The notes beneath the pieces were generated by a model. The model saw only the letters and a list, made by a program, of their open reading frames with translations, was not told where the DNA came from and did not search any database. From Brevundimonas halotolerans (lineage in GTDB: Bacteria > Pseudomonadota > Alphaproteobacteria > Caulobacterales > Caulobacteraceae): a stretch of DNA of 64,000 bases. A program made the position numbers and the translations under genes. Position 1 is the first letter of the stretch; the number at the start of each line of letters is the position of its first letter. The stretch covers positions 1 through 64,000 of the forward strand of contig NZ_QTTA01000017.1 of NCBI RefSeq assembly GCF_003730275.1. The letters run 5' to 3'. Shown one piece after another: positions 1 to 9,022 of the stretch.

Positions 1-185
1 CCGAGCGCTTCATCCAGACCACGCTGCGTGAATGGGCTTACGCCAGACCCTATGGCTCATCGGACGAGCGCGCCGCAGCCATCAAACCCTGGACCGAAAA
101 CTACAACCTGCGCCGACCACACTCCGGAATCAAAGGCCTCACCCCTTGGTCAAGGGTGAACAACCTTCTTGGAAACGACACCTAG
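1..185 (+). CDS. IS481-type transposase, C-terminal end (cut by window edge)
   Basis: Only the last 60 residues are in the window (reading from base 3, stop TAG at 183-185). The visible part starts at ERFIQT, where the third catalytic acidic residue of rve-type integrase cores sits, and continues to YNLRRPHSGI near the C-terminus. Both motifs are typical of IS481/IS3-like transposases. DDE transposases of this type move their own insertion sequence. No terminal inverted repeat could be recognised after the stop, so the right end of the element is undefined. Whether the gene is intact upstream cannot be judged. Confidence 0.8.
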   Translation, partial: ERFIQTTLREWAYARPYGSSDERAAAIKPWTENYNLRRPHSGIKGLTPWSRVNNLLGNDT

Positions 186-270
186 CTCAGGGCGTGGTCA
201 ATTGAAGACGCTTCTCCGGCAAACAATGATGCATCGGATTGAGGCCCTGCACCCAAGGGCGGCAAATCCG

Positions 271-510
271 TCAAGTCAGGATTGCCAGCCAGATGGCCGA
301 CAGGATCACGCAGGCCACGATGTGCGTAAGGATGGCAGAACGCGTTCGAGGTCCTAGCGCCAGCCCGCCCAACACCACGAGTAGCGCCCCTGTGCAAAAA
401 TAGACGGCCTCGCTGCCGCCTGTCACTGACATCCAAATTTTTGCGGCCAACGCGGCCAGAACGAGGGTCGCAGCCGTTCTCTTGAGCTGTTCCAGGTCAA
501 ACATTGCCAT
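271..510 (-). CDS. Small two- to three-TM membrane protein, unknown function
   Basis: 79 residues starting MAMFDLEQ. After a short charged N-terminus it has hydrophobic stretches at roughly residues 12-26, 30-48 and 57-77, so it is probably an inner-membrane protein with two or three helices. I do not recognise the family. A longer reading from 588 adds 26 residues with four cysteines and no clear ribosome site, so the start at 510 is preferred; a start two codons later (504) is also possible. It lies between the transposase remnant and purD, on the purD strand but 89 bases beyond the purD stop. Confidence 0.55.
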   Translation of the reverse strand: MAMFDLEQLKRTAATLVLAALAAKIWMSVTGGSEAVYFCTGALLVVLGGLALGPRTRSAILTHIVACVILSAIWLAILT

Positions 511-599
511 AATATGGGTCTGGTTTTTACAGATCAGGATACGCCATCCGCAAAGTTGGCAAGCGACGACCCCGCGAGAGCTGATCATTCAGCTAGCAT

Positions 600-1889
600 C
601 TATTTGTCTTGGTCGCGCGGCTCCAGCGCCCGCCAGCCGATGTCGGACCTGTAAAACCCGCCCGGCCAGTCGATCTTGCGCACGGCAGCATAGGCCCGCT
701 CGCGCGCCTCGGCGATGTCGGCACCGCGCGCGCAGACGTTCAGCACCCGCCCGCCCGACGCGACCAGACTGCCGTCGTCCCGCCGCGTCGTTCCGGCGTG
801 GAACACCTGCACATGCGGCCCAAAATCCTGATCGACCCCGCGGATCACCGACCCGCTCAGCGGACTGTCGGGATAGCCCTTGGCCGCCATCACCACACTG
901 ATCACCACGCCGTCGTGGAACTCGGGCTCGGCCACGCGGCTCACATCCCCCCGCGCGCAGGCCAGCAGCAGCGGCACGACATCGCCCTTCAGCCGCATCA
1001 TCAGCACCTGGCATTCCGGGTCGCCGAAGCGGGCGTTGAACTCGACGACGCGCGGTCCCTCGGCAGTGGCCATCAGCCCGACATACAGCACCCCGCGATA
1101 GGGATTCCCCTCCGCCGCCATACCCGCCATGGTCGGTTTGACGATCCGGCTTTCGACCGCCTCGACCAGATCCGGCGTGAACACAGGCGCCGGCGAATAG
1201 GCCCCCATCCCGCCCGTGTTCGGTCCCATGTCTCCGTCGAAGGCCCGCTTGTGATCTTGGGCCCCGCCGAACAGGCGCGCGGTCCTGCCGTCGCACAGGG
1301 CGAACAGCGAACCCTCCTCGCCCTCCATGAACTCCTCGATGACCACCCGGGTCCCGGCGCTTCCGAACCGTCCGCCCAGCATGCGCTCGATCTCGGCCTC
1401 CGCGTCCTTCCGGTCAGGGCTGATCGCCACGCCCTTGCCCGCCGCCAGACCGTCAGCCTTGATCACATAGGGGGGCCTGAAGACCTTGAGCGCCTCGCGC
1501 GCATCCTTCAGGGTTTCATAGACCCCGTAACCCGCCGTCGGGATGTCGTGCCGCTCCAGGAACTCCTTGGCAAAGGCCTTGGATGTCTCCAGTCGCGCGG
1601 CCCGCGCCGTCGGCCCGAAACAGGGAATGCCGACCGAATCCAGCCGGTCAGCCAGTCCGGCTTCCAGCGCCATTTCCGGCCCGACGACGACCAGATCGGC
1701 CTTGATCTCGCGCGCCAGCACAGCCAGCGCCTCGGCATCATCGGCCTTCACGTCCGCGCGTATCTCGCCCAGCTTCGCCATGCCCGGATTGCCCGGCGCC
1801 ACCACCAGCCGGCGACACAGGGGAGATTTGGCGATTTTCCAGGCCAGCGCATGCTCGCGCCCACCCGATCCGACGAGGAGGATATTCAT
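600..1889 (-). CDS. purD: Phosphoribosylamine-glycine ligase
   Basis: 429 residues, the usual PurD length. The protein ligates glycine to 5-phosphoribosylamine with ATP in the cytosol, the second step of de novo purine synthesis. The N-terminus MNILLVGSGGREHALAW is the PurD signature. The ATP-grasp region follows with KADGLAAGKGV (about 145-155), GPNTGGMGAYSP, and the metal-binding FNARFGDPE. Divergent from xseA, with 82 bases between the two starts that must hold both promoters. The start ATG at 1889 puts the glycine-rich loop at the expected distance. Confidence 0.98.
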   Translation of the reverse strand: MNILLVGSGGREHALAWKIAKSPLCRRLVVAPGNPGMAKLGEIRADVKADDAEALAVLAREIKADLVVVGPEMALEAGLADRLDSVGIPCFGPTARAARLETSKAFAKEFLERHDIPTAGYGVYETLKDAREALKVFRPPYVIKADGLAAGKGVAISPDRKDAEAEIERMLGGRFGSAGTRVVIEEFMEGEEGSLFALCDGRTARLFGGAQDHKRAFDGDMGPNTGGMGAYSPAPVFTPDLVEAVESRIVKPTMAGMAAEGNPYRGVLYVGLMATAEGPRVVEFNARFGDPECQVLMMRLKGDVVPLLLACARGDVSRVAEPEFHDGVVISVVMAAKGYPDSPLSGSVIRGVDQDFGPHVQVFHAGTTRRDDGSLVASGGRVLNVCARGADIAEARERAYAAVRKIDWPGGFYRSDIGWRALEPRDQDK

Positions 1890-1971
1890 GGCCGCGACAT
1901 GACCGCCCGCGCCCGCCCGGTCAAGCGGGGCGTTGCCTGCAACTGTCCCGGGGGTCTAAGCCTGAACGCCC

Positions 1972-3453
1972 ATGACCGACGATTCCTATGCCTTCGAGGG
2001 GACCACCCCGGCCGCTCCGGCGACCGGCGACAACAATCCCGCCGTCTCGATCTCCGAGCTGGCCTTCGCCCTCAAGCGCACGCTCGAGGACCGGTTCGGC
2101 CTTGTCCGGCTGCGCGGCGAGATTTCCAAGGTCAATCGCCACGCCTCGGGCCACGTCTATCTGACACTCAAGGACGACAAGGCCTCACTGGACGGTGTGG
2201 TGTGGAAGGGGCAGGTGCGCGGCCTGTCGATCCAGCCCGAGACCGGGCTTGAGGTCATCGTCACCGGCAAGATCACCAGCTATCCGGCGCGCTCCAGCTA
2301 TCAGATCGTCATCGACAGCATGGAGGCCGCCGGCGCCGGCGCCCTGCTGGCCCAGCTGGAGCGGCTGAAGGCGAAACTGCGCGACGAAGGTCTGTTCGAA
2401 CCGGCCCGCAAGGTCGCCTTGCCCGGCTATCCCCGCGTGATCGGCGTCATCACCAGCCCGACCGGCGCCGTCATCCGCGACATCCTGCACCGCATCCGCG
2501 AGCGCTGGCCCTGCCACGTTCTGGTCTGGCCCGTGGTCGTCCAGGGCGAGGTTGCCGCCCGTCAGGTGGCCGCCGCCATCCGGGGGTTCGAGGCCCTGAC
2601 GCCCGGCGGCCCCGTCCCCCGCCCCGATGCGCTGGTCGTGGCGCGTGGCGGCGGCTCGGTCGAGGACCTGTGGCCCTTCAACGACGAGGACCTGGCCCGC
2701 GCCATCGCGGCCTGCTCCATCCCGTTGGTCTCGGCCGTGGGGCACGAGACCGATACCACCCTGATCGACTTCGTTTCCGACCGGCGTGCGCCGACCCCGA
2801 CGGGCGCGGCCGAGATCCTCACCCCCGTTCGGGCCGAGCTGGTCGCCACGCTCGCTGACCTTGAGCGCCGCCGCCTGCAGGGGGCAGCCCGCCTGATCGA
2901 GGATCGCCGCACCCGTCTGCGCGCCACCGCCCGCGGCCTGCCCAAACGGCCCGAGGACCTGCTGGGTCTGGCCCGTCAGCGGCTGGATCATGCCTCCAGC
3001 CGCCTCGGCTCGGCACTTGGTCGCAATGTCGCCGTCCACCAGCACCGGCTGGCCGTGCTGCAGGGGCGCCTTGGCCGGGGCCTGCTGGATCGGGGGCTGG
3101 AGCGCCGCGCGACCCGGCTGGCCACCCTGTCCGAAAAGCTGTCGGTCCCGCCCCGCGCCCTCGATCGGGGCACCCAGTCGCTGATCACCCTGTCGCGGGC
3201 GCTGAACAGCCTCAACCCGCGCACGCCCAAGCCCGGCTTTGCACGGGTCGAGGCCGGGGATGGCCAGTGGCTGACCGCCGCCGGCCAGATCGCGCCGGGA
3301 CAGGCGCTCGGCCTGGTCTTCGCCGACGGGCGGGTCGATGTTCGCGCCGAGGGCGGCACGGCCCCGGAACCCGCTCCCGCTCCCGCTCCCCCACCGGCCC
3401 AGAAAACGCGCCGTGTTGCGCCGCCGCCACCCGATCAGGGCGACCTGTTCTGA
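1972..3453 (+). CDS. xseA: Exodeoxyribonuclease VII large subunit
   Basis: 493 residues. XseA carries the catalytic domain of exonuclease VII, which degrades single-stranded DNA to oligonucleotides; its small partner xseB is at 51020-51271. In order: N-terminal OB-fold (about 25-120, with [16 protein letters not shown] and [20 protein letters not shown]), the catalytic domain ([48 protein letters not shown]), a long Arg/Leu-rich helical region, and a C-terminal tail with a Pro/Ala stretch. The last residues, DQGDLF, resemble a clamp-binding peptide (QxxLF-like); that role is inference. Followed 38 bases later by the DUF2093 gene. Confidence 0.98.
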   Translation: MTDDSYAFEGTTPAAPATGDNNPAVSISELAFALKRTLEDRFGLVRLRGEISKVNRHASGHVYLTLKDDKASLDGVVWKGQVRGLSIQPETGLEVIVTGKITSYPARSSYQIVIDSMEAAGAGALLAQLERLKAKLRDEGLFEPARKVALPGYPRVIGVITSPTGAVIRDILHRIRERWPCHVLVWPVVVQGEVAARQVAAAIRGFEALTPGGPVPRPDALVVARGGGSVEDLWPFNDEDLARAIAACSIPLVSAVGHETDTTLIDFVSDRRAPTPTGAAEILTPVRAELVATLADLERRRLQGAARLIEDRRTRLRATARGLPKRPEDLLGLARQRLDHASSRLGSALGRNVAVHQHRLAVLQGRLGRGLLDRGLERRATRLATLSEKLSVPPRALDRGTQSLITLSRALNSLNPRTPKPGFARVEAGDGQWLTAAGQIAPGQALGLVFADGRVDVRAEGGTAPEPAPAPAPPPAQKTRRVAPPPPDQGDLF

Positions 3454-3491
3454 CCGCTTCCGTAATTTCCGGCGCACGCTAGACTGGCGCC

Positions 3492-3719
3492 ATGGACGTG
3501 AGGGGCGACAGGACCGGCCAGAGCCGGGTGGATGGGCAGGAAGCGCGGCTGCGCTATGCCGACGGCGATTTCGTCATCATGACCAGCGGGTCCTTTGTGC
3601 GGTGCGCCGTCAGTGGCCGCCCCATCCCGCTTCAGGCCCTGCGCTACTGGAGCGTCGCCCGTCAGGAAGCCTATTACGGCCCCGAAGAAGCCGTCCAGAA
3701 CCTGGCCCCGCCGAAATGA
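3492..3719 (+). CDS. DUF2093 family protein
   Basis: 75 residues. The core ARLRYADGDFVIM ... GSFVRCAVSGRPIPLQALRYWS matches DUF2093, a short alphaproteobacterial family of unknown function that usually follows xseA. It has one Cys in a CAVSGRPI motif and no signal peptide, so it is probably cytosolic. The stop overlaps the start of the next gene (ATGA at 3716-3719), indicating translational coupling with the M23 peptidase gene. Confidence 0.85.
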   Translation: MDVRGDRTGQSRVDGQEARLRYADGDFVIMTSGSFVRCAVSGRPIPLQALRYWSVARQEAYYGPEEAVQNLAPPK

Positions 3720-4546
3720 CCCTGGACCGCCGCGCCCTCCTCTCCGGCCTGGCGGTCTCCGGCATGATGGCCTCGGGCGCCCGGGCCCAGGACGACCCGT
3801 TCAACCTTCAGGGCCGGCCCGTTCAGGGCGGGCATCTGATCGGCCGCACCTGGCCTCGCGCCCTCATCTTTCTGGACGGAGAGGCCCTGACCACCGCCTC
3901 GGCCGACGGCTGGTTCATCGTCGGCTTTGACCGCGACGCCCCACTCAGCCACCGGATCACCGCCCGCTCGGGCAGCCGCGAGCAGAGCATCGAAGTCACG
4001 CTCGCGCAGGGCCAGTTCCCCAGCCACAGCATCAGCGGCCTGCCGCCCTCCACTGTCGCGCCCCAGGACCCGGCCCTTCTGGCCCGCATTCGCGAACAGG
4101 CCGCCGTGAAGGCCGAGGCCTATGCCAGCCGCCTCGACGCCGACTATTTCCGCGAAGGCTTTTCCGCGCCGCTTGAGACCATGCGGGTCACCAGCGCCTG
4201 GGGCAGCCAGCGGATTCTCAACGGCACCCCGGCCCAGCCCCATTACGGCGTCGACCTCGGCGCCCCGACCGGCGCCCCCATCACCGCTCCCGCCGCCGGC
4301 CTTGTCACCTTGGCCGAGAGCGACTTCCACTATGAAGGCGGCCTGATCTTTATCGACCACGGTCAGGGATTGATCACCGCCTATCTGCACCAGTCCCGGG
4401 TCGAGGTCTCGGTCGGCCAGACCGTCTATCGTGGCCAGTTGATCGGCCGGGTCGGCGCGCGTGGCCGGGCGACCGGACCCCACCTGTGCTGGCGGATGAA
4501 ATGGCGGGATCGCAACCTCGATCCCTCCCTGCTGCTGCGGGTCTGA
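3716..4546 (+). CDS. Secreted M23 (LytM-like) metallopeptidase with HxC instead of HxH
   Basis: 276 residues from the ATG that overlaps the DUF2093 stop. The N-terminus MTLDRRALLSGLAVSG...ARAQ is a signal peptide with a twin-arginine-like start. The C-terminal M23 domain (about 150-270) should cleave peptidoglycan cross-bridges or act as an amidase activator. Visible motifs are H176-x3-D180 (HYGVDLG), H225 in AYLH and GPHLCW at 255-259. In canonical LytM the last motif is HxH with the final His binding zinc; here it is Cys258, a possible but unusual ligand. The domain may therefore be active with a Cys ligand or be regulatory. Confidence 0.9.
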   Translation: MTLDRRALLSGLAVSGMMASGARAQDDPFNLQGRPVQGGHLIGRTWPRALIFLDGEALTTASADGWFIVGFDRDAPLSHRITARSGSREQSIEVTLAQGQFPSHSISGLPPSTVAPQDPALLARIREQAAVKAEAYASRLDADYFREGFSAPLETMRVTSAWGSQRILNGTPAQPHYGVDLGAPTGAPITAPAAGLVTLAESDFHYEGGLIFIDHGQGLITAYLHQSRVEVSVGQTVYRGQLIGRVGARGRATGPHLCWRMKWRDRNLDPSLLLRV

Positions 4547-4569
4547 CTCAGAACACCGGGTTTCTCCCC

Positions 4570-4599
4570 TTGGACCCGGACCGCATTCATGACTAGGAT
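4570..4599 (+). promoter_or_regulatory. Possible sigma-70-type promoter for the response regulator gene
   Basis: TTGGAC (4570-4575), an 18-base spacer and TAGGAT (4594-4599) lie 47 bases ahead of the response regulator ATG at 4646. No other promoter-like pair was noticed in this 99-base gap. No clear Shine-Dalgarno is seen before the ATG, so the leader may be nearly unstructured. Prediction from consensus only. Confidence 0.35.
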
Positions 4600-4645
4600 G
4601 TAACAAATCAACGCCCCCGCGCGGGCCCAGCCTTCCTGTGTCTTC

Positions 4646-5155
4646 ATGTCGTCCCTTCAGTCGATTCACATCCTCCTCGTGGACGACAACCAGCACATGC
4701 GTGCGATCACCTCGGCGATCCTTCAGTCTGCGGGCATCCGCAAGATTCGCGAGGTCGCGGACGGCTCGGCCGCGCTCGATGCCCTGCGCACCGATGTGTT
4801 CGACCTCGCCATCGTTGACTTCAACATGTTCCCGCTGGACGGCGTCGAGTTTACGCGCCTGGTCCGCAACAGCCCCGACAGCACCAACCCCTATCTGCCC
4901 ATCATCATGATGACCGGCCACTCCGAGAAAAGCCGCGTAGTCGAGGCGCGTGACGCCGGCGTCACCGAGTTTGTGGTCAAGCCGATCACGGCCAAGGCGA
5001 TTCTCGAGCGCATGAATGCGGTGATCTACAAGCCGCGCCCGTTCGTGAAGACCGACGGCTATTTCGGCCCCGACCGCCGCCGGTCCGCCTCCAAGATCTT
5101 CAAGGGGCCCTACCGCCGCTCGACCGATGCCGGCCGGGACTCCAGCGACGCATAG
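4646..5155 (+). CDS. Single-domain response regulator with basic C-terminal extension
   Basis: 169 residues. A receiver domain fills residues 6-125: acidic pocket DD at 13-14, phospho-acceptor Asp58 (VDFNMFPLDG), Thr in MMTGH and Lys in VVKPIT. There is no DNA-binding or enzymatic output domain; the last about 40 residues contain GPDRRR and GPYRRS, a basic tail seen in many alphaproteobacterial stand-alone receivers. It is probably a phosphorelay or protein-interaction regulator; no cognate kinase lies next to it. Its last 46 bases overlap the convergent lpxL-like gene. Confidence 0.9.
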   Translation: MSSLQSIHILLVDDNQHMRAITSAILQSAGIRKIREVADGSAALDALRTDVFDLAIVDFNMFPLDGVEFTRLVRNSPDSTNPYLPIIMMTGHSEKSRVVEARDAGVTEFVVKPITAKAILERMNAVIYKPRPFVKTDGYFGPDRRRSASKIFKGPYRRSTDAGRDSSDA

Positions 5156-6069
5156 ACCCGGTGGGGCCAGCGTTTGTGCACCCAGAACCAGTCGACCGGG
5201 CTCTCGCGCACCCGCTCTTCGATAAAGCTCGTGATCGCCTGCACCCCGCGCGCGATATCCGCCTGCCGGTCGCCGGTCGTCTCCAGCTCAATGGGCTCGT
5301 AGACCGTCACCCTGAACCGCACGCCCGGCAGCCTGACCGTCGACATCGGCTGCAGCACGGTTCCGAAACGCAGCGCCAGCCGGCTCGGCCCCGGGGCCGC
5401 ATTGACCGGCTGGCCAAAGAAGGTCACCTCCGGCCCCTCCGAAAACTTCTGGTCGTTCATCAGGGCGACCGACTCGCCGCGCGCCATACCGGCCAGCAGT
5501 TCGCGCGCGCCATCCCCCCCCTTGGGCGCGAACAGTTTCACGCCATAGCGCGCCCGCGCCGCGATGATCTGGGCATCGACATAGGGGTTGTTGGCCGCGC
5601 GATAGGTGATCTGGCACGGCACCCCCGAGCCGGTGATGGTCGCCGCAAGCGTCTCGATATTGGCGAAATGGCCGCCCGCGAAGACCACCGGCTTGCCGCT
5701 GTCCCGGATGGCGTGCAGCCGCTCCAGCCCGACCACCTCGATCCGGTCCTGTTTGACCAGCAGGTCCATAACGGCCGTCTCGGCGAACGCCCGCCCGGTC
5801 TGTTCCCACTGCGCCAGCGCCAACGCCTCGCGCTCGGCCTCCGGCATGTCGGGAAAGGCGATCCGCAGATTGCGCATCACCGTCTTCTGCGTGCCCGTCT
5901 TCGGTCCCAGCGTCCGGAGCAGCCAGCCACCCAGCGCCGAGGCCCGCTCGACCCCCAGCATCCGCATCAGGCCGATAAAGGCGGCAAACCCCGCCGCCTC
6001 CACCCGCCAGATCAGGTCCTGGCGAAAGCTGACAGACTTTTCAGTCTCACCAGGCAATGGTGATCCCAC
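5110..6069 (-). CDS. Lysophospholipid/lipid A acyltransferase (LpxL/HtrB family)
   Basis: 319 residues. The LpxL/LpxM family transfers secondary acyl chains to Kdo-lipid A precursors at the inner membrane. Visible family features are a hydrophobic N-terminal helix (about 20-36), the catalytic H-x4-E motif GGHFANIET, NNPYVD, GESVALMNDQKFSEG and the C-terminal WFWVHKRWP. The ATG at 6069 overlaps the end of the upstream SDR gene by 23 bases, and no better start follows, so the pair is probably co-transcribed. The 3' end overlaps the convergent response regulator gene by 46 bases. Which acyl position is modified cannot be told from sequence. Confidence 0.93.
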   Translation of the reverse strand: MGSPLPGETEKSVSFRQDLIWRVEAAGFAAFIGLMRMLGVERASALGGWLLRTLGPKTGTQKTVMRNLRIAFPDMPEAEREALALAQWEQTGRAFAETAVMDLLVKQDRIEVVGLERLHAIRDSGKPVVFAGGHFANIETLAATITGSGVPCQITYRAANNPYVDAQIIAARARYGVKLFAPKGGDGARELLAGMARGESVALMNDQKFSEGPEVTFFGQPVNAAPGPSRLALRFGTVLQPMSTVRLPGVRFRVTVYEPIELETTGDRQADIARGVQAITSFIEERVRESPVDWFWVHKRWPHRVYASLESRPASVERR

Positions 6070-6817
6070 CGTCCACCACCAGGGTCTGGCCGGTCATATA
6101 GGTCGAGGCGGGCGCGGCCAGATAAACGGCGGCCCCGGCGATCTCGTCCGGCTGGCCGATGCGGCGCAGCGGGGCCGGGTCGGTCGCCACCTTCAGGATC
6201 TCCGGGTTCTCCCACAGATACCGCGCGAAATCGGTCTTGATCAGGCCCGGCGCGATACAGTTGACCCGCACATTCGACGGCCCCCACTCGACCGCCAGAT
6301 TGCGCGCCAGCTGCATGTCGGCGGCCTTGGACACATTATAGGCCCCGATCAGGGCATTGCCGCGCAGGCCGCCGATCGACGAGACGATGATCACCGAGCC
6401 GTCCTTGCGCTCCAGCATGCCCGGCGCGACCATCTGGATCAGCCAGTGGTTCGAGACCACATTGTTCTGCAGGATCTTGTCGAACTGCTCGTCCGAAATG
6501 CCCGCCATCGGCCCGGCATAGGGGTTGGACGCAGCATTGCAGACCAGGATGTCGATCTTGCCCCAGGTGCCGATGGTCGTATCGACCAGCCGCTGCAGGT
6601 CTTCCTTGGAGGCGATGTTGCACGGCACGGCGATCGCCCGTCCCTCGCCGAAGCGTTCATTGATCTCGGCGGCCACCTCATCGCAGGGTCCGGCCTTGCG
6701 CGACGAGATGACGACATGGGCGCCATGCTCGGCCATCCGCTCGGCGATGGCCTTGCCGATCCCCCGCGACGAGCCCGTAATCACCGCCACCTTGCCGGTC
6801 AGGTCAAACAGTTCCAT
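6047..6817 (-). CDS. Short-chain dehydrogenase/reductase (FabG-like)
   Basis: 256 residues, a typical classical SDR length. NAD(P)-binding TGSSRGIG (about 14-21), NAA(S)N near 92, and the Tyr-Lys catalytic pair in YNVSK preceded by a Ser in VSSIGG are all present. It ends in VDGG, as classical SDRs do. The start at 6817 is supported by GAGGAG about 8 bases upstream. Substrate is unknown: the sequence looks like the FabG/glucose-1-dehydrogenase-like group. It is followed by the acyltransferase gene with a 23-base overlap, suggesting one transcript. Confidence 0.92.
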   Translation of the reverse strand: MELFDLTGKVAVITGSSRGIGKAIAERMAEHGAHVVISSRKAGPCDEVAAEINERFGEGRAIAVPCNIASKEDLQRLVDTTIGTWGKIDILVCNAASNPYAGPMAGISDEQFDKILQNNVVSNHWLIQMVAPGMLERKDGSVIIVSSIGGLRGNALIGAYNVSKAADMQLARNLAVEWGPSNVRVNCIAPGLIKTDFARYLWENPEILKVATDPAPLRRIGQPDEIAGAAVYLAAPASTYMTGQTLVVDGGITIAW

Positions 6818-6937
6818 GTGCGCGTCACTCCTCAGGTTATCGCTGTCCACCGATTCTTTCTGAATAACCCTAGCCGCCACGGGCCGATAGCCCGATACTG
6901 GATCGATTCCTTCGGGAACACCGGACAGACGGCCTTG

Positions 6938-8212
6938 ATGCGCACGCTTACTCGTACCGCCCTGATCTTCAGCTACTTGTTTCTGGCCATGACGGTCGGG
7001 GCGCTCATCTGGCGTGGCGGGCTGGGCGCGGGTGCCGGTGTCGCCGCCGCGTTCGGGGCCCTCGGCGTGCTCGGTGTCATCCACCTCTACCTCACCGGCC
7101 ACGGCCGCGAGCGGGCCCTCAAGGCCGAGATCGCCCAGGTCCGCGACGCCCACCGCCTGCTGGCCGATGCGCTGGAAACCACCCAGGGCGCCCTCACCGA
7201 ACTGGCCCAGGCCATCGAATCCGGCGCGCTCAACCGCACTGACGAACTGACGGGTGAGGTCCGCATGCTCGAGGGCCTGATCCAGCAGATGAGCGCCAGC
7301 ATCGACGAGCGCCTGTCCACCCCCGCCCCGGCCGCCACCGACACCTTCGAGGGCCGCCGTCAGGCCCAGTCCCACGCCCTGCTGCGCACTGTCCACGATG
7401 CCCTGACCGAGGGCCGCGTCGACCTCTATCTCCAGCCGGTCGTCACCCTGCCGCAGCGCCGCACCGTCTTCTACGAAAGCTTCACCCGCCTGCGCGACTC
7501 GACCGACCGCGTCATGATGCCGGCCGAATACCTCTCGGTCGCCGAGGGCGAGGGTCTGGTCCCCGCCATCGACAATCTGCTGCTGTTCCGCTGCGCACAG
7601 ATCGTCCGCCGTCTGGCGCGTCAGGACCGCAAGGTCGGCGTCTTCTGCAACGTCGCCCTGTCCTCGCTGGGCGATGAGACCTTCTTCCCCCAGTTCCTGC
7701 ATTTCCTCAATGAGAACCGCGACCTCAACCAGTCGCTGATCTTCGAGCTGGGTCAGGCCACCTTCGATGCGCGCGGCGCGGTCGAGGCCCGCAACATGGC
7801 CAAGCTGGCCGACCTCGGCTTCCGCTTCTCGATCGACAAGGTCCAGACGCTGGATCTCGACTTCGCCGACCTGCAGCGCTCCGATGTCCGCTTCGTCAAG
7901 GTCGCCGCCGACCTGCTGATCGAACAGCTGCTCGACCTCGACGGCGGCTCGCCCCTGCCGTCCTTGCGCGACATCCAGGCCGCCGACTTCGCCGCCCTCA
8001 CCCGCCGCTACGGCATCGAGGTGATCGCCGAGAAGTGCGAAAGCGAACGCCAGATCGTCGACATCCTCGAACTCGACGTCTCCATGGGCCAGGGCCATCT
8101 GTTCGGCGAACCCCGCGCCATCAAGGAACAGGTCCTCGCCGAAACCGACCCCCCCGCCGACTTCCTCCGCTCCACGCTGCGCAGCGCGGAGCAACGGCGC
8201 CGGGTGGGGTAG
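6938..8212 (+). CDS. tipF: TipF-like EAL-domain protein (flagellum positioning)
   Basis: 424 residues. Two N-terminal hydrophobic segments (about 7-24 and 28-46) are followed by a coiled coil (about 50-115) and an EAL domain (about 140-405). TipF of Caulobacter has this architecture: a membrane-bound cyclic-di-GMP receptor that directs flagellum assembly to the new pole. The EAL signature reads YESFTRL, so the domain is degenerate at its name-giving motif, as expected of a receptor rather than a phosphodiesterase. Flagellar genes flbD and flhA at the window end agree with a flagellated host. Assignment is from architecture and remembered resemblance. Confidence 0.85.
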   Translation: MRTLTRTALIFSYLFLAMTVGALIWRGGLGAGAGVAAAFGALGVLGVIHLYLTGHGRERALKAEIAQVRDAHRLLADALETTQGALTELAQAIESGALNRTDELTGEVRMLEGLIQQMSASIDERLSTPAPAATDTFEGRRQAQSHALLRTVHDALTEGRVDLYLQPVVTLPQRRTVFYESFTRLRDSTDRVMMPAEYLSVAEGEGLVPAIDNLLLFRCAQIVRRLARQDRKVGVFCNVALSSLGDETFFPQFLHFLNENRDLNQSLIFELGQATFDARGAVEARNMAKLADLGFRFSIDKVQTLDLDFADLQRSDVRFVKVAADLLIEQLLDLDGGSPLPSLRDIQAADFAALTRRYGIEVIAEKCESERQIVDILELDVSMGQGHLFGEPRAIKEQVLAETDPPADFLRSTLRSAEQRRRVG

Positions 8213-8218
8213 AGGGCG

Positions 8219-8935
8219 ATGCTCGGCCTGATCTTGCTCGCGCTGTTAGCGCAGGACCCGGGCCTCAAGGTCGAAGCTGCAGCCGAGTTGCAGGCAATGG
8301 ATACCGCTCAGGTCGCTGAGATGCTGGTCCCTTCGCTAGCGGCAACGATCACCGATCATTCCGCACTGCCAAGTCGCTATTTCGGTCCGCCATTGTCTCC
8401 CGACGTGCGCGGACCTTTGGCACACGTCGAATTGTACACTGTGCCCGAGCGCACTGCCGAAAGCCTGTGCACTCGAGCCGCTTACACCACACAGGTAATT
8501 AGGACGCGGGATGGCACCGCCTTCATGGCTATCGACCATCACATCGTACCCTATCCCCAGGTTCGGCTCGACGCGGATTGCGAACAAGCCGGAGACAGAA
8601 CCTTTGCCTTCCTTGCAGGAAAGCCGATCGAACAGGTCGCCGACGTCCTGCGGCGGTTGGACTCTCTTCAATCTGCCATCAGATCAGGCCTTGCAGTGGC
8701 AGTGCTGATCGAATGTGAAAGCGCCATTCGCGGTCAGCCTTGCCCGGCGGATACGGCGGATTTGTTCGCCCGCCTTCCTCTCGGCCAGGTCAGCTACATT
8801 GGTCAGGACGCCGAAGGCCGAATTGAACTGATCATCTCTGACCACCGTCTCGGTGACCCATACTGGAGCCTGACACTCATTGATGGCGAACAGCCGCGCA
8901 TCATGATCCGCCGCGCGGCTCCCGCCCCGCCCTAG
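8219..8935 (+). CDS. Secreted protein of unknown function
   Basis: 238 residues starting 6 bases after tipF. The N-terminus MLGLILLALLAQDP is a very short hydrophobic leader without basic residues; mature residues are mostly polar, with five cysteines (SLCTR, DCEQA, IECES, QPCPA and one more spacing-dependent pair) that could form disulfides in the periplasm. Base composition is visibly less GC-rich than tipF. I do not recognise a family. The leader resembles that of the unrelated-looking gene at 55459 (MLG-I-L--LL-QDP). Confidence 0.65.
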   Translation: MLGLILLALLAQDPGLKVEAAAELQAMDTAQVAEMLVPSLAATITDHSALPSRYFGPPLSPDVRGPLAHVELYTVPERTAESLCTRAAYTTQVIRTRDGTAFMAIDHHIVPYPQVRLDADCEQAGDRTFAFLAGKPIEQVADVLRRLDSLQSAIRSGLAVAVLIECESAIRGQPCPADTADLFARLPLGQVSYIGQDAEGRIELIISDHRLGDPYWSLTLIDGEQPRIMIRRAAPAPP

Positions 8936-9022
8936 ATCGGGACGGAGAGAACGCCGCCCCACCACCATCGCCGCTCATCTTCCGGCCAGTAGACCCCTCG
9001 CGCGCAAGAGGATCGACATCCA

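Noticed and set aside
609..2252. Long open frame (about 547 codons) antisense to purD
   Set aside because: High GC leaves long open antisense frames; the product is His/Arg/Pro-rich without domains, while purD is complete on the other strand.
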